Positions 24,822-33,676 of a stretch of 64,000 nt of DNA are shown piece after piece; position 1 is the stretch's first letter; each line of letters starts with the position of its first letter. The notes under the pieces are model-generated. The model ran no database searches. It saw only the letters and a program-made list of their open reading frames with translations, and was not told where the DNA came from. This stretch comes from Botryobacter ruber (GTDB taxonomy: Bacteria; Bacteroidota; Bacteroidia; Cytophagales; Hymenobacteraceae), in contig NZ_QCZK02000057.1 in NCBI RefSeq assembly GCF_003347595.2, positions 46,166-110,165 of the forward strand. Direction: 5' to 3'. The position numbers and the translations under genes were made by a program.

Positions 24822-26153
24822 ATGGCAAACATCGTATTAGGAGAAAAAGAGTATTTTAAAGGCATCGGGCAGATTAAGTTCGAAGGCCTGGAGTCGGGTA
24901 ACCCGCTGGCTTACCGCTGGTACGACGAAAACCGCGTGGTGGCTGGCAAAACCATGAAAGACCACCTGCGCTTCGCCGTGGCCTACTGGCATTCCTTCAA
25001 CGGCAATGGCTCCGACCCTTTCGGCGGCCCTACCCACGTCTTCCCCTGGGATGAGAAAGCAGACGCCGTAGAGCGTGCCAAAGACAAAATGGACGCTGCC
25101 TTTGAGTTCATCACCAAGATCAACCTGCCCTACTACTGCTTCCACGATGTGGACGTGGTGGATTATACCGACGACATCAGGGAAAATGAGCGCCGCCTGC
25201 AGACCATGGTGGAGTATGCGAAGCAGAAACAACAGGAGAGTGGCGTGAAGCTGCTTTGGGGCACCGCCAACCTTTTCTCGCACAAACGCTACATGAACGG
25301 CGCCTCTACCAACCCTGATTTCCATGTATTAGCCCATGGCGGCGCACAGGTGAAGGCTGCTCTGGATGCCACCATTGCCTTAGGTGGTGAGAATTACGTA
25401 TTCTGGGGCGGACGAGAAGGCTACATGAGCCTGCTCAACACCAACATGAAGCGCGAGCAGGAGCACATGGCCCGCTTCCTGCACACCGCCCGCGACTATG
25501 CCCGCAAAAACGGCTTTAAAGGCACCTTCTTCATCGAGCCAAAACCAGCCGAGCCAAGCAAGCACCAGTACGATTTCGATTCAGCTACCGTAATCGGTTT
25601 CCTGCGTCAGTACGACCTGCTGGGCGACTTTAAAATAAACATTGAAGTTAACCACGCCACGCTGGCCGGTCACACCTTCGAGCACGAGCTGCAGGTGGCG
25701 GCAGATGCGGGACTGCTGGGTTCCATCGACGCCAACCGTGGCGACTACCAGAACGGCTGGGACACCGACCAGTTCCCCAACAACCTCAACGAACTGACAG
25801 AGGCGATGCTGATCATCCTGCAGGCCGGCGGATTGCAGGGCGGTGGTGTGAACTTCGACGCCAAAATCAGGAGAAACTCCACCGACCCGGCCGACCTGTT
25901 CTACGCCCACATCGGTGGTGCCGACGCGTTTGCCCGGGCACTGGTAACAGCCGATAAGGTACTGCAGAACTCCGACTACAAAAAGATCAGAGAAGAGCGC
26001 TACGCCTCTTTCGACAGCGGCAAAGGCAAAGCCTTTGAAGAAGGAAAGATGACGCTGGAAGATCTTCGTACTTTTGCTATCGAAAACGGAGAGCCGGAAG
26101 TAAGAAGCGGAAAACAGGAATACCTGGAAAACATCATCAACCGGTTTATCTAG
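24822..26153 (+). CDS. xylA: Xylose isomerase
   Basis: Metal-dependent TIM-barrel enzyme that converts D-xylose to D-xylulose. It has 443 residues, the longer class II type. The catalytic His lies in YYCFHDVDVV and metal ligands in FIEPKPAEPSKHQYD and IEVNHATLAGHTFEHE; the C-terminal GGVNFDAKIRRNSTDPADLF carries the last Asp ligands. The start ATG 24822 (MANIVLGEKEYF) is chosen over the in-frame ATG at 24735, which lies in xylB. A 17-bp terminator stem follows. Confidence 0.96.
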   Translation: MANIVLGEKEYFKGIGQIKFEGLESGNPLAYRWYDENRVVAGKTMKDHLRFAVAYWHSFNGNGSDPFGGPTHVFPWDEKADAVERAKDKMDAAFEFITKINLPYYCFHDVDVVDYTDDIRENERRLQTMVEYAKQKQQESGVKLLWGTANLFSHKRYMNGASTNPDFHVLAHGGAQVKAALDATIALGGENYVFWGGREGYMSLLNTNMKREQEHMARFLHTARDYARKNGFKGTFFIEPKPAEPSKHQYDFDSATVIGFLRQYDLLGDFKINIEVNHATLAGHTFEHELQVAADAGLLGSIDANRGDYQNGWDTDQFPNNLNELTEAMLIILQAGGLQGGGVNFDAKIRRNSTDPADLFYAHIGGADAFARALVTADKVLQNSDYKKIREERYASFDSGKGKAFEEGKMTLEDLRTFAIENGEPEVRSGKQEYLENIINRFI

Positions 26154-26182
26154 TTTTCAGCCAGATAAAGGTATCGCTTAAC

Positions 26183-26224
26183 AAAAGAGGATCAGTGCCA
26201 CAGGCATTGATCCTCTTTTGGTTT
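26183..26224. terminator. Terminator after xylA
   Basis: 17-bp stem (one wobble) AAAAGAGGATCAGTGCC (26183-26199) / GGCATTGATCCTCTTTT (26203-26219), 3-nt loop. It lies between xylA and the convergent DUF983 gene and probably serves both. Confidence 0.85.
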
Positions 26225-26240
26225 ATACCGGCAGGTTTGC

Positions 26241-26630
26241 CTATTTCTGCGGCTGGCAGGGCCCCTGGTATTTCACAAAGATGTTAAGCCAGATGCTTCG
26301 CGATAGCCTGAACGTCAGGGGCAGCAAACCTACTACAATAATGATCAGCGTAAGAACCATCATCGTCAGCGTTACCTCCTCCACCAGAAAACTGAGCATG
26401 ATCCAGACAAGCACAAAAAGAGCCGTACTGAAACCATAGCTGATAAACATGGCCCCGTAGTAAAATCCCGGTTCCGGCTCAAAGGTCTGGCCGCAGCAGG
26501 AACATTTGTCGTTCATCCGGGAAAACCTGCGGTAATTGAACAGGGTGCCTTTTTCAAACATATCGCCTTCGTGGCAGCGGGGGCACTTGAAATTAAGTAT
26601 GCTGTAGAGTTTTGTTTCTTTCCAACTCAT
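26241..26630 (-). CDS. DUF983 family membrane protein
   Basis: A 129-residue protein of unknown function. The N-terminal zinc-ribbon-like part has CPRCHEGDMF near residue 15 and CSCCGQTFEPEPGFYYGAMF near residue 43, the hallmark of DUF983. Two hydrophobic segments follow (about residues 62-82 and 88-110), so it is probably an inner-membrane protein. ATG 26630 (MSWKETKLYSI) is chosen; the frame is open to 26669. It converges on xylA and is divergent from the heparinase-like gene. Confidence 0.85.
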   Translation of the reverse strand: MSWKETKLYSILNFKCPRCHEGDMFEKGTLFNYRRFSRMNDKCSCCGQTFEPEPGFYYGAMFISYGFSTALFVLVWIMLSFLVEEVTLTMMVLTLIIIVVGLLPLTFRLSRSIWLNIFVKYQGPCQPQK

Positions 26631-26740
26631 GTTACAAGACTGGTTTAGCTGTGGCCGACAAGTTAGCAAAGTTCGGGTTGTTATGGCTCAAAAAGATAAA
26701 ATTTCTCCTGTTTTCATTGCTTTCGGCATGTTGCTGTTGT

Positions 26741-26768
26741 GCAGAGGGAATGGTGGCAGGAGGTGTAG
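26741..26768 (-). repeat. Dispersed 30-40 bp repeat, copy 7 (reverse)
   Basis: GCAGAGGGAATGGTGGCAGG followed by AGGTGTAG; closest to the reverse of the copy at 53078. It lies in the divergent gap before the heparinase-like gene. Confidence 0.65.
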
Positions 26769-26930
26769 AATACAACAGGCTTTTGTGAAATATTTTGCTC
26801 TTGTGTAGCTCTTGTGTAAAGGTAATAATGCAATTCTGCTGATTTTCAGCACTATAAAGGAACTCTGAAAGGCGATATTTCATTCACCATTTACGTAACT
26901 GCTGATTAAGGAATTTACGACTTTTAGCCC

Positions 26931-29900
26931 ATGAAATCATCACTTTACCGCCGGCTTTCTGCGCTGCTGGTTTGCCTGTTCTGCTGGAGCCTGGCCTGTG
27001 CCCAGACCGGTAGCTGGAATCCACCGGGCGCAGATCTGAGTTTCCCGCGCACGCTGCTCAAAGCCACGCAGGTAGAAGCTGTACAAACCTCCTTAAGCAC
27101 CCCGATCCGGTATTCCATTTACGCGGGCCTGTACAGCAGTATCAACGGGACACCCCCTGCCGGCAATACCTCGTCCAGCGAAAGACGGAACCGTGCCACT
27201 TTCGCCAAGAACTCAGCTTTTGTCCTGCTCATGGACCGGAAACCTTCTGCTGGCGCTCTCACCACACTCTCTGCTACAGATCGCGATAAGTTTGTAAGCA
27301 ACGTAAAGTTATTGCTCGAAAATATCAATACCGCTGTCGAAACCTATTCTGTTTTCAGCTCTTCCTATACCGAATGGCAGTGGCGCTCAAAAGAGTTGAT
27401 TGATTACATGGTAGCCTATGATCTGTTACGTGGAGCAGGAGAGCCGGTCGAATCGCTGGAAATAAGCCGGACTAAACTGCAGGCCTTTGCTGGTAATTTG
27501 TATAAAAATGCTACTACTGCCTCCTGGGGCCTCTATTTCTTTAATGTCATAAAGAACAACCATTCCCTTATGACATCCTCTGCGCTGGGATTATCGGCCG
27601 TAGTTTTAAATGATGTGGGCGGAACAGATGCATGGCTGCAACCGACAAACTGGATTAACACCGGTTTGTATAACATGGATAATGTGCTGTGGCGTGATGC
27701 CAGCCGTCAGTCCAATCCTGGTGCTGTAGCGGGGTACGCCGAAGGCCCGTACTACTTTAAATATGCTTTCCTGAACTGCCTGCCGTTCATCCGGTCGATG
27801 GGCAATTTTCTGCCGGACGGCAGCCTGACCTACACCTACAACAGCAGCTCCCGCAGCATTCGGAACCCGTATTACGATCCGTCCTACGACCTGCTCTACG
27901 ACTGGATAACCGCAATTCAGATGCCCGATGGCCGTTACCCGGCGCTGGAAGACTCCTACATCGACATGGGAATGCCCGAGCTTGCCCTTACCGGGAAAAG
28001 CCGCTATGTAAATCCGATGTACTTTTCTAACCTGGCACCCACACAGCTCAACTCGCTGGTGGCGCAGCTGCGAAGCATTACCGTGGATATGCGCGCCGCT
28101 TTCCTGGCTGCCAATCTGGATTTTACAACGCCCGAAAACGCACGCCTCACAGCCTTGCCGGTAAGCGGTAACCTTGTTTTCCGCTCCGGCAACGACTCGC
28201 TGGCCAACTACCTGCACGTGTACGGGAAAAACGGACTTGCACAAACGGTTACCGGTGGCCACAACCACGGCGATGCCGGCAGTTTTATCCTGCAGGCCAA
28301 AGGACAGCTGCTGGCGCTGGACCCGGGATACCTTAGCAGTACCCGCCGTGGCGAAGTAGGAGACGGTGTACATCATAACCTGGTTCTGGCAGACGGCGCA
28401 GGACCAGTAATCGGAAGTTCAGGGAGTACTAACGATGCCGAGGCTTTTATCCAGAACACCTTCAGCACCGAGAAGCTGAGCTATGGGGAAGTACGCACGG
28501 CTTACCAATCGGCAAATATTACCCGGAAGACCATTTTTGTGCGCAACGCTTACTACCTGATGGCAGATTTCGTCAGTTCCTCCAGCTCACGTACCTTTAC
28601 CTGGCAGTTGCATGGCTACGGGCTGGAAGGAGGCACAGCCGCCACCGGCACCTTTACCGACAGCCTTGCCACCCACAAAGGCATCTGGCAGAAGAACGGT
28701 GTAAACCTGAAGGCCCATGTTACGGCAACAGGAGGCGCGTCGTCTTACGGCAAAGTAACCGGTGCCCACGAGCTTACCTACAACACCACCGAAAGCCACA
28801 CCACCTACCAGGTGCATAAAAGCAATGTGGCGCAGACACAGTTTTTGTCCCTGCTCCACCCGTTTACGGAAGAAACAGCTTCAGTAAAAACGGTGAGCAA
28901 TGCGCAAACGGCCGCCCTTCGTGCGGCAGAAGGAGGTTACCAGGATCTGGCATTTGCCCAGGACGACAGCAGCACCGTTGTGCACAGCAGCCTCCCGGAA
29001 ACTGTTTCATCTGATGCCCTGCTCACTTTTTTCTCGCTTGATTCGGCAGGAAATTTTGCGCAGGCGTTCGTGGAGCAGGGCAGGAGTCTGCAGTATGGCA
29101 CCAGGTCCATCCTTCAGTCCACGAAGCGGGCCACCATCAGCTGGCAAAAGAAGAGTGATACCGAGTTCAACGGCTATACCAGCCGGGCTACCGTACTGAC
29201 GGTGCCACTGGAGGAGGAGCCTCTTACCGTTACCGGGAGTACTATCAGCAGCCAGGTTTTTGATACAGCCACTAACACCCTGGCCATCACGTTCAGCGGT
29301 CCGGCTCAATTTCAGGTAACAGTCCGCGGAACGGTGTTGGGCATACAGAATCCCTTACCGGTAAGGCTGGCACAGTTCAGCGGCAAGCGACAAACCGGGC
29401 AGGTGCTATTAAACTGGACAACAGCCTCTGAAACCAACAACCAGGGATTTGAGATCTGGCGACAAGCCGAAGGTGCGGATAACTTTGAAATAATTGGCTT
29501 TGTAAATGGGAAAGGTACTTCTTCGGTACTTCAAACCTATACCTTTGCAGATGTGCTGGCACCGGCAACTACTGCTTATTACCGCCTGAAGCAGCTCGAC
29601 CACGATGGAACTTATACATTCTCTCCCGTTATTGCCATACTGGGCAAAGCGGCATCGCAACTTTTGTCGGTTTCACCTGTTCCCGCAGACGGCTCCGTCC
29701 GCCTGAGCTTCGCCGATCCGGCCAAAGAAGTGCTGGTTAAATTACTCAATGCAAATGGCCAGCTGCTCCGGCAACAGGTATTCAGGCAGCAGGCAGAACT
29801 TATTACCGCTCAGCTGCCGCCTGGCTTGTATTTGTTGCAGGCATTCGACCTGGCGGGGCAGCCGGTATCCGAGACACGGAAGCTGGTAATCAGGCGCTAG
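26931..29900 (+). CDS. Secreted heparinase II/III-like polysaccharide lyase with T9SS tail
   Basis: A 989-residue exported protein. The signal peptide is residues 1-25 (LLVCLFCWSLACAQ). An alpha/alpha-toroid-like region follows (NVIKNNHSLMTSSALG near 205; GYAEGPYYFKYAFLN near 270) with the Asn/His/Tyr pattern of alginate/heparin lyase domains. The heparinase II/III beta-sandwich domain contains GGHNHGDAGSFILQAKGQ and ALDPGYLSSTRRG near 440-470. The last about 80 residues (SVSPVPADGSVRLSF ... GLYLLQ ... RKLVIRR) form a type A C-terminal sorting domain for type IX secretion. Substrate is unknown: alginate, heparinoid or other uronic-acid polysaccharides. It overlaps the convergent phosphatase gene by 11 bp. 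Confidence 0.82.
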   Translation: MKSSLYRRLSALLVCLFCWSLACAQTGSWNPPGADLSFPRTLLKATQVEAVQTSLSTPIRYSIYAGLYSSINGTPPAGNTSSSERRNRATFAKNSAFVLLMDRKPSAGALTTLSATDRDKFVSNVKLLLENINTAVETYSVFSSSYTEWQWRSKELIDYMVAYDLLRGAGEPVESLEISRTKLQAFAGNLYKNATTASWGLYFFNVIKNNHSLMTSSALGLSAVVLNDVGGTDAWLQPTNWINTGLYNMDNVLWRDASRQSNPGAVAGYAEGPYYFKYAFLNCLPFIRSMGNFLPDGSLTYTYNSSSRSIRNPYYDPSYDLLYDWITAIQMPDGRYPALEDSYIDMGMPELALTGKSRYVNPMYFSNLAPTQLNSLVAQLRSITVDMRAAFLAANLDFTTPENARLTALPVSGNLVFRSGNDSLANYLHVYGKNGLAQTVTGGHNHGDAGSFILQAKGQLLALDPGYLSSTRRGEVGDGVHHNLVLADGAGPVIGSSGSTNDAEAFIQNTFSTEKLSYGEVRTAYQSANITRKTIFVRNAYYLMADFVSSSSSRTFTWQLHGYGLEGGTAATGTFTDSLATHKGIWQKNGVNLKAHVTATGGASSYGKVTGAHELTYNTTESHTTYQVHKSNVAQTQFLSLLHPFTEETASVKTVSNAQTAALRAAEGGYQDLAFAQDDSSTVVHSSLPETVSSDALLTFFSLDSAGNFAQAFVEQGRSLQYGTRSILQSTKRATISWQKKSDTEFNGYTSRATVLTVPLEEEPLTVTGSTISSQVFDTATNTLAITFSGPAQFQVTVRGTVLGIQNPLPVRLAQFSGKRQTGQVLLNWTTASETNNQGFEIWRQAEGADNFEIIGFVNGKGTSSVLQTYTFADVLAPATTAYYRLKQLDHDGTYTFSPVIAILGKAASQLLSVSPVPADGSVRLSFADPAKEVLVKLLNANGQLLRQQVFRQQAELITAQLPPGLYLLQAFDLAGQPVSETRKLVIRR

Positions 29901-30645
29901 CTTTTCCCTTCAGTTCATTCCAGCTGATGCCATTTCGGCCAGGACTATCCGGGTAGAGCGTCATCACCGGATCCGACTGCCACACTTCTTTGCTGTCGAT
30001 GTCCAGGATGGAAAGGCGGCCGGTAAAAGCGGCTCCGGTGTCTGTCAGGATGATGTTTCCCATCCGGAGCGGCAGGGTTTGTTGGCTGCTCAGGGCGATG
30101 GTAGGGGTGTGGCCGATGTACACTTCCTGGTAAGCTGCAATGGTGAAGGGCATGTTGTCGCGGTGCAGTTTGTAGTAATGCGAAACAAAACTGCGGTCCC
30201 AGAGCAGGTAATGGGCATCGGTGGCTTCAAGAGGCTTATGGGTATCGAAGCCGGCATGTACGAAAAGCTTGTTATCTTTTGTAAGATGGAACAGCTTTGC
30301 CTGCTGCAGCAGGGTCAGGTGCTCCTGTGGCATTTGCTTGCCCACTCCATACGAGGCTACTGTTGCTTCTCCTCCCTGGCTTAGCCAGAGCTCCTGCTCG
30401 TACGCCACATCATCCATTTTACCCGCATAGTAATTCATGGCCCATTGATCGTGGTTGCCCAGCAGGTATACCAGGTTGCGGACCGTGAGCAACAAGTCGA
30501 TGCTTTCTTTTGTTTCAGGCCAGCCATCCACCACATCGCCCAGGAAAATGAGCAGGTCCTGCTCCTTATCAAACCCGCTCTTTTCCAGGCACTGCTGCAG
30601 GGCTTTGCAGCCGCCATGGCTGTCGGATGTCACAAATCGTCTCAT
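29890..30645 (-). CDS. Calcineurin-like metallophosphatase (PrpA/Ap4A hydrolase-like)
   Basis: A 251-residue cytosolic phosphoesterase. The metallophosphatase motifs are in order: TSDSHGG (usually DxHG; here S-D-S-H-G), LIFLGDVVDGWPETKES (GDxxDxG type), YLLGNHDQWAMNYY (GNHD), and later His in VHAGFDTHKPL and IGHTPT. It is closest to serine/threonine phosphatase-like or symmetric bis(5'-nucleosyl)tetraphosphatase proteins. ATG 30645 (MRRFVTSDSHGG) is chosen because the fold begins directly there; the frame is open to 30672. Its stop lies inside the last codons of the convergent lyase gene. Confidence 0.82.
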   Translation of the reverse strand: MRRFVTSDSHGGCKALQQCLEKSGFDKEQDLLIFLGDVVDGWPETKESIDLLLTVRNLVYLLGNHDQWAMNYYAGKMDDVAYEQELWLSQGGEATVASYGVGKQMPQEHLTLLQQAKLFHLTKDNKLFVHAGFDTHKPLEATDAHYLLWDRSFVSHYYKLHRDNMPFTIAAYQEVYIGHTPTIALSSQQTLPLRMGNIILTDTGAAFTGRLSILDIDSKEVWQSDPVMTLYPDSPGRNGISWNELKGKASA

Positions 30646-30706
30646 GCGTAAGTACCGGTTGTTGTACTTCATACTCGTCTGACGACGCTTAGGATGCCTC
30701 CACTAT

Positions 30707-30740
30707 CTGCAGCAGCTGCCACCACAGCCGCTGCTGCTGT
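30707..30740 (+). repeat. Dispersed 30-40 bp repeat, copy 8
   Basis: GCTGCCACCACAGCCGCTGC with a duplicated GCAGC at the 5' side. It lies between the amidase stop and the phosphatase start, both on the minus strand. Confidence 0.75.
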
Positions 30741-30755
30741 GTTTATTGTACAGTA

Positions 30756-31811
30756 CTAATCACGGGACTTATAATCTGCTATAATGCCGTCGCATATCCA
30801 GTTGGCGAGCGCCTGACGGTTGTCGGCAATCACGAAGCGGCGCTGGTCTAAGCTGTTCCGGATATTACCCAATTCAATAAAAACAGTTGGAACTTGTGAG
30901 TACTTTACCACATACAGGTTGTTGCGGTGCGATACATTGCCGGAATATTCGCGGTAGGGCTGGTAGCGTTTGTATTTATCGGTAAAGGTCTGGTGGATGT
31001 TATCGGCCAGCCGTTTGCCATGCGGGTTGGTTTCGTAATGGTAAAAGAAAACATCGATGTTTTTCCGGGCACTGCGGCTGTCTACGTGAATGGCCAGCAT
31101 GCGCTGGTAAGCGCCCTTGTGCTGCGCGTGCAGCTTGTTTACCGCATCGATGCGATGGCGCAGGCGGTACTTCTGGCTCAGCGGAATGGTCTTGCCCGGG
31201 TACGTTTCTTCGTCCTGGTCCAGCTTCAGGATGGCCTCATCCCGAATCCCATCGTCCGGGTCCTGGATGATCATGTAAACCGTGGCGCCGTGTTCCATCA
31301 GGCGGCGTGCCAGCCGCAGCGTTACATCGTAAGCATATTCATCTTCCGGAAGCGAATAAGAACCGTATTTCCCGACAGCTCCCGGGTCGGGTCCGCCATG
31401 GCCGGCTGAAAGGTAATAGACAGCCCCCTGCAGTTGCTGGTTTCGCACGGTCACCTGCTCGTATTTTTTGCCGAAGAGCGACGGGTCCATGCCTTTGCGG
31501 CTTGCCGCCTTTGTAGCAGCAGCAGAGGCTTTGGTGGCAGCTGCAGCAGAACTGGTAGCCGCCTCTTTTGGGGGCAGGAGGTACTTTTTACCCGCAATCA
31601 ATCCCTTGTTTTTGCCCAACTTGTCTTCGTTCAGTTTCAAAAAGGCCTCCTGGTACTGTGCAAAGTCCAGCCCGTGCCGCCGCAGGATGCTAAAGATGCC
31701 ATCGCCTTTTTGGGCAACTGCTTCTAAATAGTCGGACTGGCTGAAGGACTGAAAGCTGACAAAAGAAAAGAAAAACAGGAAAAAAAAGAAACGTAACAAC
31801 TTGGAATTCAT
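30756..31811 (-). CDS. N-acetylmuramoyl-L-alanine amidase with LysM-like domain
   Basis: A 351-residue exported cell-wall hydrolase that cleaves the amide between muramic acid and the peptide stem. ATG 31811 gives signal peptide MNSKLLRFFFFLFFFSFVSF ending FSQ. A LysM-like peptidoglycan-binding segment spans about residues 28-85 (QKGDGIFSILRRHGL ... NKGLIAGKKYLLP). An Ala/Ser/Thr/Lys-rich linker (about 86-108) is encoded by a copy of the dispersed repeat. The amidase_3 domain follows with zinc and catalytic residues in LSAGHGGPDPGAVG, PEDEYAYDV, AIHVDSR and VFIELGNIRN. The upstream in-frame ATG at 31850 is rejected because it precedes the signal peptide. Confidence 0.88.
   Translation of the reverse strand: MNSKLLRFFFFLFFFSFVSFQSFSQSDYLEAVAQKGDGIFSILRRHGLDFAQYQEAFLKLNEDKLGKNKGLIAGKKYLLPPKEAATSSAAAATKASAAATKAASRKGMDPSLFGKKYEQVTVRNQQLQGAVYYLSAGHGGPDPGAVGKYGSYSLPEDEYAYDVTLRLARRLMEHGATVYMIIQDPDDGIRDEAILKLDQDEETYPGKTIPLSQKYRLRHRIDAVNKLHAQHKGAYQRMLAIHVDSRSARKNIDVFFYHYETNPHGKRLADNIHQTFTDKYKRYQPYREYSGNVSHRNNLYVVKYSQVPTVFIELGNIRNSLDQRRFVIADNRQALANWICDGIIADYKSRD
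31515..31557 (-). repeat. Dispersed 30-40 bp repeat, copy 9 (inside the amidase gene)
   Basis: GCAGAGGCTTTGGTGGCAGC, then TGCAGCAGAACTGGTA; shares the flank GCAGCAGAACTGGT with the copy at 51099. It is the only copy found inside a coding sequence and encodes the amidase linker. Confidence 0.7.
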
Positions 31812-32073
31812 GGGCATAACGTCAAAACTGGCGTACGTACTAAGAATCAATTAAGCGTGAAATACAAAGCAACGAAAGCTGCCGTAAGGTTGCTTCCCGG
31901 GCAGTACCGGTTTATAGCCTGAACGAATCTGTTAGGCAAATATTCTCTGACGAAAATTCTGCAGAACGTTTGGCTTTGCACAAATTTACACAAAAGCGCT
32001 GAAGCAGGAAGGAATAAAGGCCTAATTTCCATAAACAACACAGAAGCTTATTATTAAAATAGTATTTAATTGA
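31812..32073. other. Intergenic region upstream of the amidase gene
   Basis: About 260 bp with no credible ORF; short frames on the minus strand lack any recognisable domain. It should contain the amidase promoter, but no TAnnTTTG box was identified. Confidence 0.4.
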
Positions 32074-32226
32074 TATCAAGATTTAAATGCTGCTGAAAGT
32101 GCCATTTACCATCATGTCACGGGTAAGGAGGCTATTGCTATTGCCATGCTGGATTTCCTGGCTCAAACAAAAGTAGTTCGCTTAACCCAGTTAAACCAGG
32201 CTGGCGGAAATCCGCAGGAGCGGTAG
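32074..32226 (+). pseudogene. Remnant of a TetR/AcrR-family regulator
   Basis: A 50-codon open stretch without a start codon, bounded by stops at 32071 and 32224. It reads NAAESAIYHHVTGKEAIAIA then MLDFLAQTK, matching helix 3 and the start of helix 4 of the TetR DNA-binding domain (typical ...GAIYHHFxxKEAL...). The N-terminal half of the domain and nearly all of the ligand domain are missing. It lies 137 bp before a drug-exporter operon on the same strand, the usual place for a TetR regulator (cecR lies before ybhGFSR in E. coli). Interpretation as a decayed local repressor is inference. Confidence 0.45.
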
Positions 32227-32363
32227 AACAACATCACTACGGCAGGTCCTGCCATTATCCGGCATTAGGTATATTTTGGCTGAGTTTCCTCTTATTTAAA
32301 CATGCTCTAACGCAAGAGCTGCGTAAAAGTGAATAGTATAATTAATCAATTCCTTCTGAAGAT

Positions 32364-33659
32364 ATGGTGCGGTTATACATTTTTTTAAGCAGTATAGTGA
32401 AACTGTTATTCTTACTTGCAGGTTTGGTGCCGGGTGCACTCCGAGCGCAACAAATCCAGTTGCTTACCCTGGAGCAGGCACAGGAACTGGCACAGCAAAA
32501 TTACCCCATCACCAGGCAGCGCGCCCTGCTCCGGCAGGCAGAGGAGTATACGCTTGAGAACCTGAACAGAGGCTATCTGCCGCAACTGGCCTTCATCGGA
32601 CAGGCCACGCACCAGTCAGATGTAACGGAGGTGCCCGTGAGACTGCCGAACCTGGAGATTCCCACGCCCCCTAAAGAACAGTATAAACTAACCGCCGATG
32701 TGAGCCAGGTAGTGTATGACGGTGGCCTGATACGGCAGCAGAAGAAAGTAGAACAGCTCAATACAGTGCTGGAAGAGCAGAAAGTAGAAGTAGAACTGCA
32801 CAAACTCCGCGACCACGTCAACCAGCTCTACCTGGGCATCCTGCTGCTCGACGGGCAGCTGGAACAGGTAAAACTGGTACAGCAGGACCTGGAGACAGGC
32901 ATCCGGAAAGTGGAAGCGCAGGTAAAGAATGGTGTCAGCTTTATGTCTAATTTATACCTGCTGCAGGCTGAACTGCTGAAGAACAACCAGCGCCTTGCAG
33001 AACTTCAGGCATCCCGTAACGCTACCTTACAAACGCTTGGGCTGTACCTGGGAGAGCCGCTTGATGAAAACGTTGTACTTGCCACCCCTGCTGCAACAGA
33101 AGTGTATGATCACAAGCAGATACAGCGGCCCGAACTTAAACTATATGCCAGCCAACAGACATTGCTGGAGCAGCAGAATAAGTTGCTGCTGGCCCGCAAC
33201 ATGCCAAGAACCAGCCTGTTCGGGCAAAGCGGCTACGGCAAGCCGGGCCTTAACTTCCTGCTGAATAAGGCGGATTGGTGGTATATAGGGGGCCTGCGGC
33301 TGAACTGGTCCCTCGGCAACTTCTATACTTACCGCAACGATAAAAACCTGATCGATGTAAGCCAACAACTCACAGAGCTGCAGCGCGAAACTTTCCTGCT
33401 GAACACCAATGCACAGCTAACGCAGCAGCTTTCAGAGATAGACAAACTGCAGCAGCTGCTGGAAGCTGACAGGGAAATAGTTACCCTGCGGGAAAAGGTA
33501 AAAACTGCCGCCAACGCACAACTGACGAACGGTGTGATAACCGCCAACGATTACCTGCGCGAAGTCTACGCCGAAGACCAGGCAAGGCAAACGCTTATCC
33601 TGCACCAACTGCAACTGCTACAGGCAAAAATCAACTATAAAACCACGCTTGGCTACTAA
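32364..33659 (+). CDS. TolC-family outer-membrane efflux protein
   Basis: A 431-residue outer-membrane channel component. The signal peptide covers about residues 1-28 (LLFLLAGLVPGALRAQ). The mature part is two repeated long coiled-coil helical hairpins rich in Gln/Leu/Glu (LTLEQAQELAQQNYPITRQR ... LYLGILLLDGQLEQVK), as in OEP family proteins. It is the first gene of a six-gene exporter operon and starts 17 bp before the membrane-fusion gene. Together they should span the periplasm and expel small molecules. Confidence 0.88.
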   Translation: MVRLYIFLSSIVKLLFLLAGLVPGALRAQQIQLLTLEQAQELAQQNYPITRQRALLRQAEEYTLENLNRGYLPQLAFIGQATHQSDVTEVPVRLPNLEIPTPPKEQYKLTADVSQVVYDGGLIRQQKKVEQLNTVLEEQKVEVELHKLRDHVNQLYLGILLLDGQLEQVKLVQQDLETGIRKVEAQVKNGVSFMSNLYLLQAELLKNNQRLAELQASRNATLQTLGLYLGEPLDENVVLATPAATEVYDHKQIQRPELKLYASQQTLLEQQNKLLLARNMPRTSLFGQSGYGKPGLNFLLNKADWWYIGGLRLNWSLGNFYTYRNDKNLIDVSQQLTELQRETFLLNTNAQLTQQLSEIDKLQQLLEADREIVTLREKVKTAANAQLTNGVITANDYLREVYAEDQARQTLILHQLQLLQAKINYKTTLGY

Positions 33660-33676
33660 ACTGAAAGTATACATTT

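Noticed and set aside
31847..32041. Minus-strand ORF upstream of the amidase gene
   Set aside because: 64 residues with no signal peptide or domain, and the region probably holds the amidase promoter.
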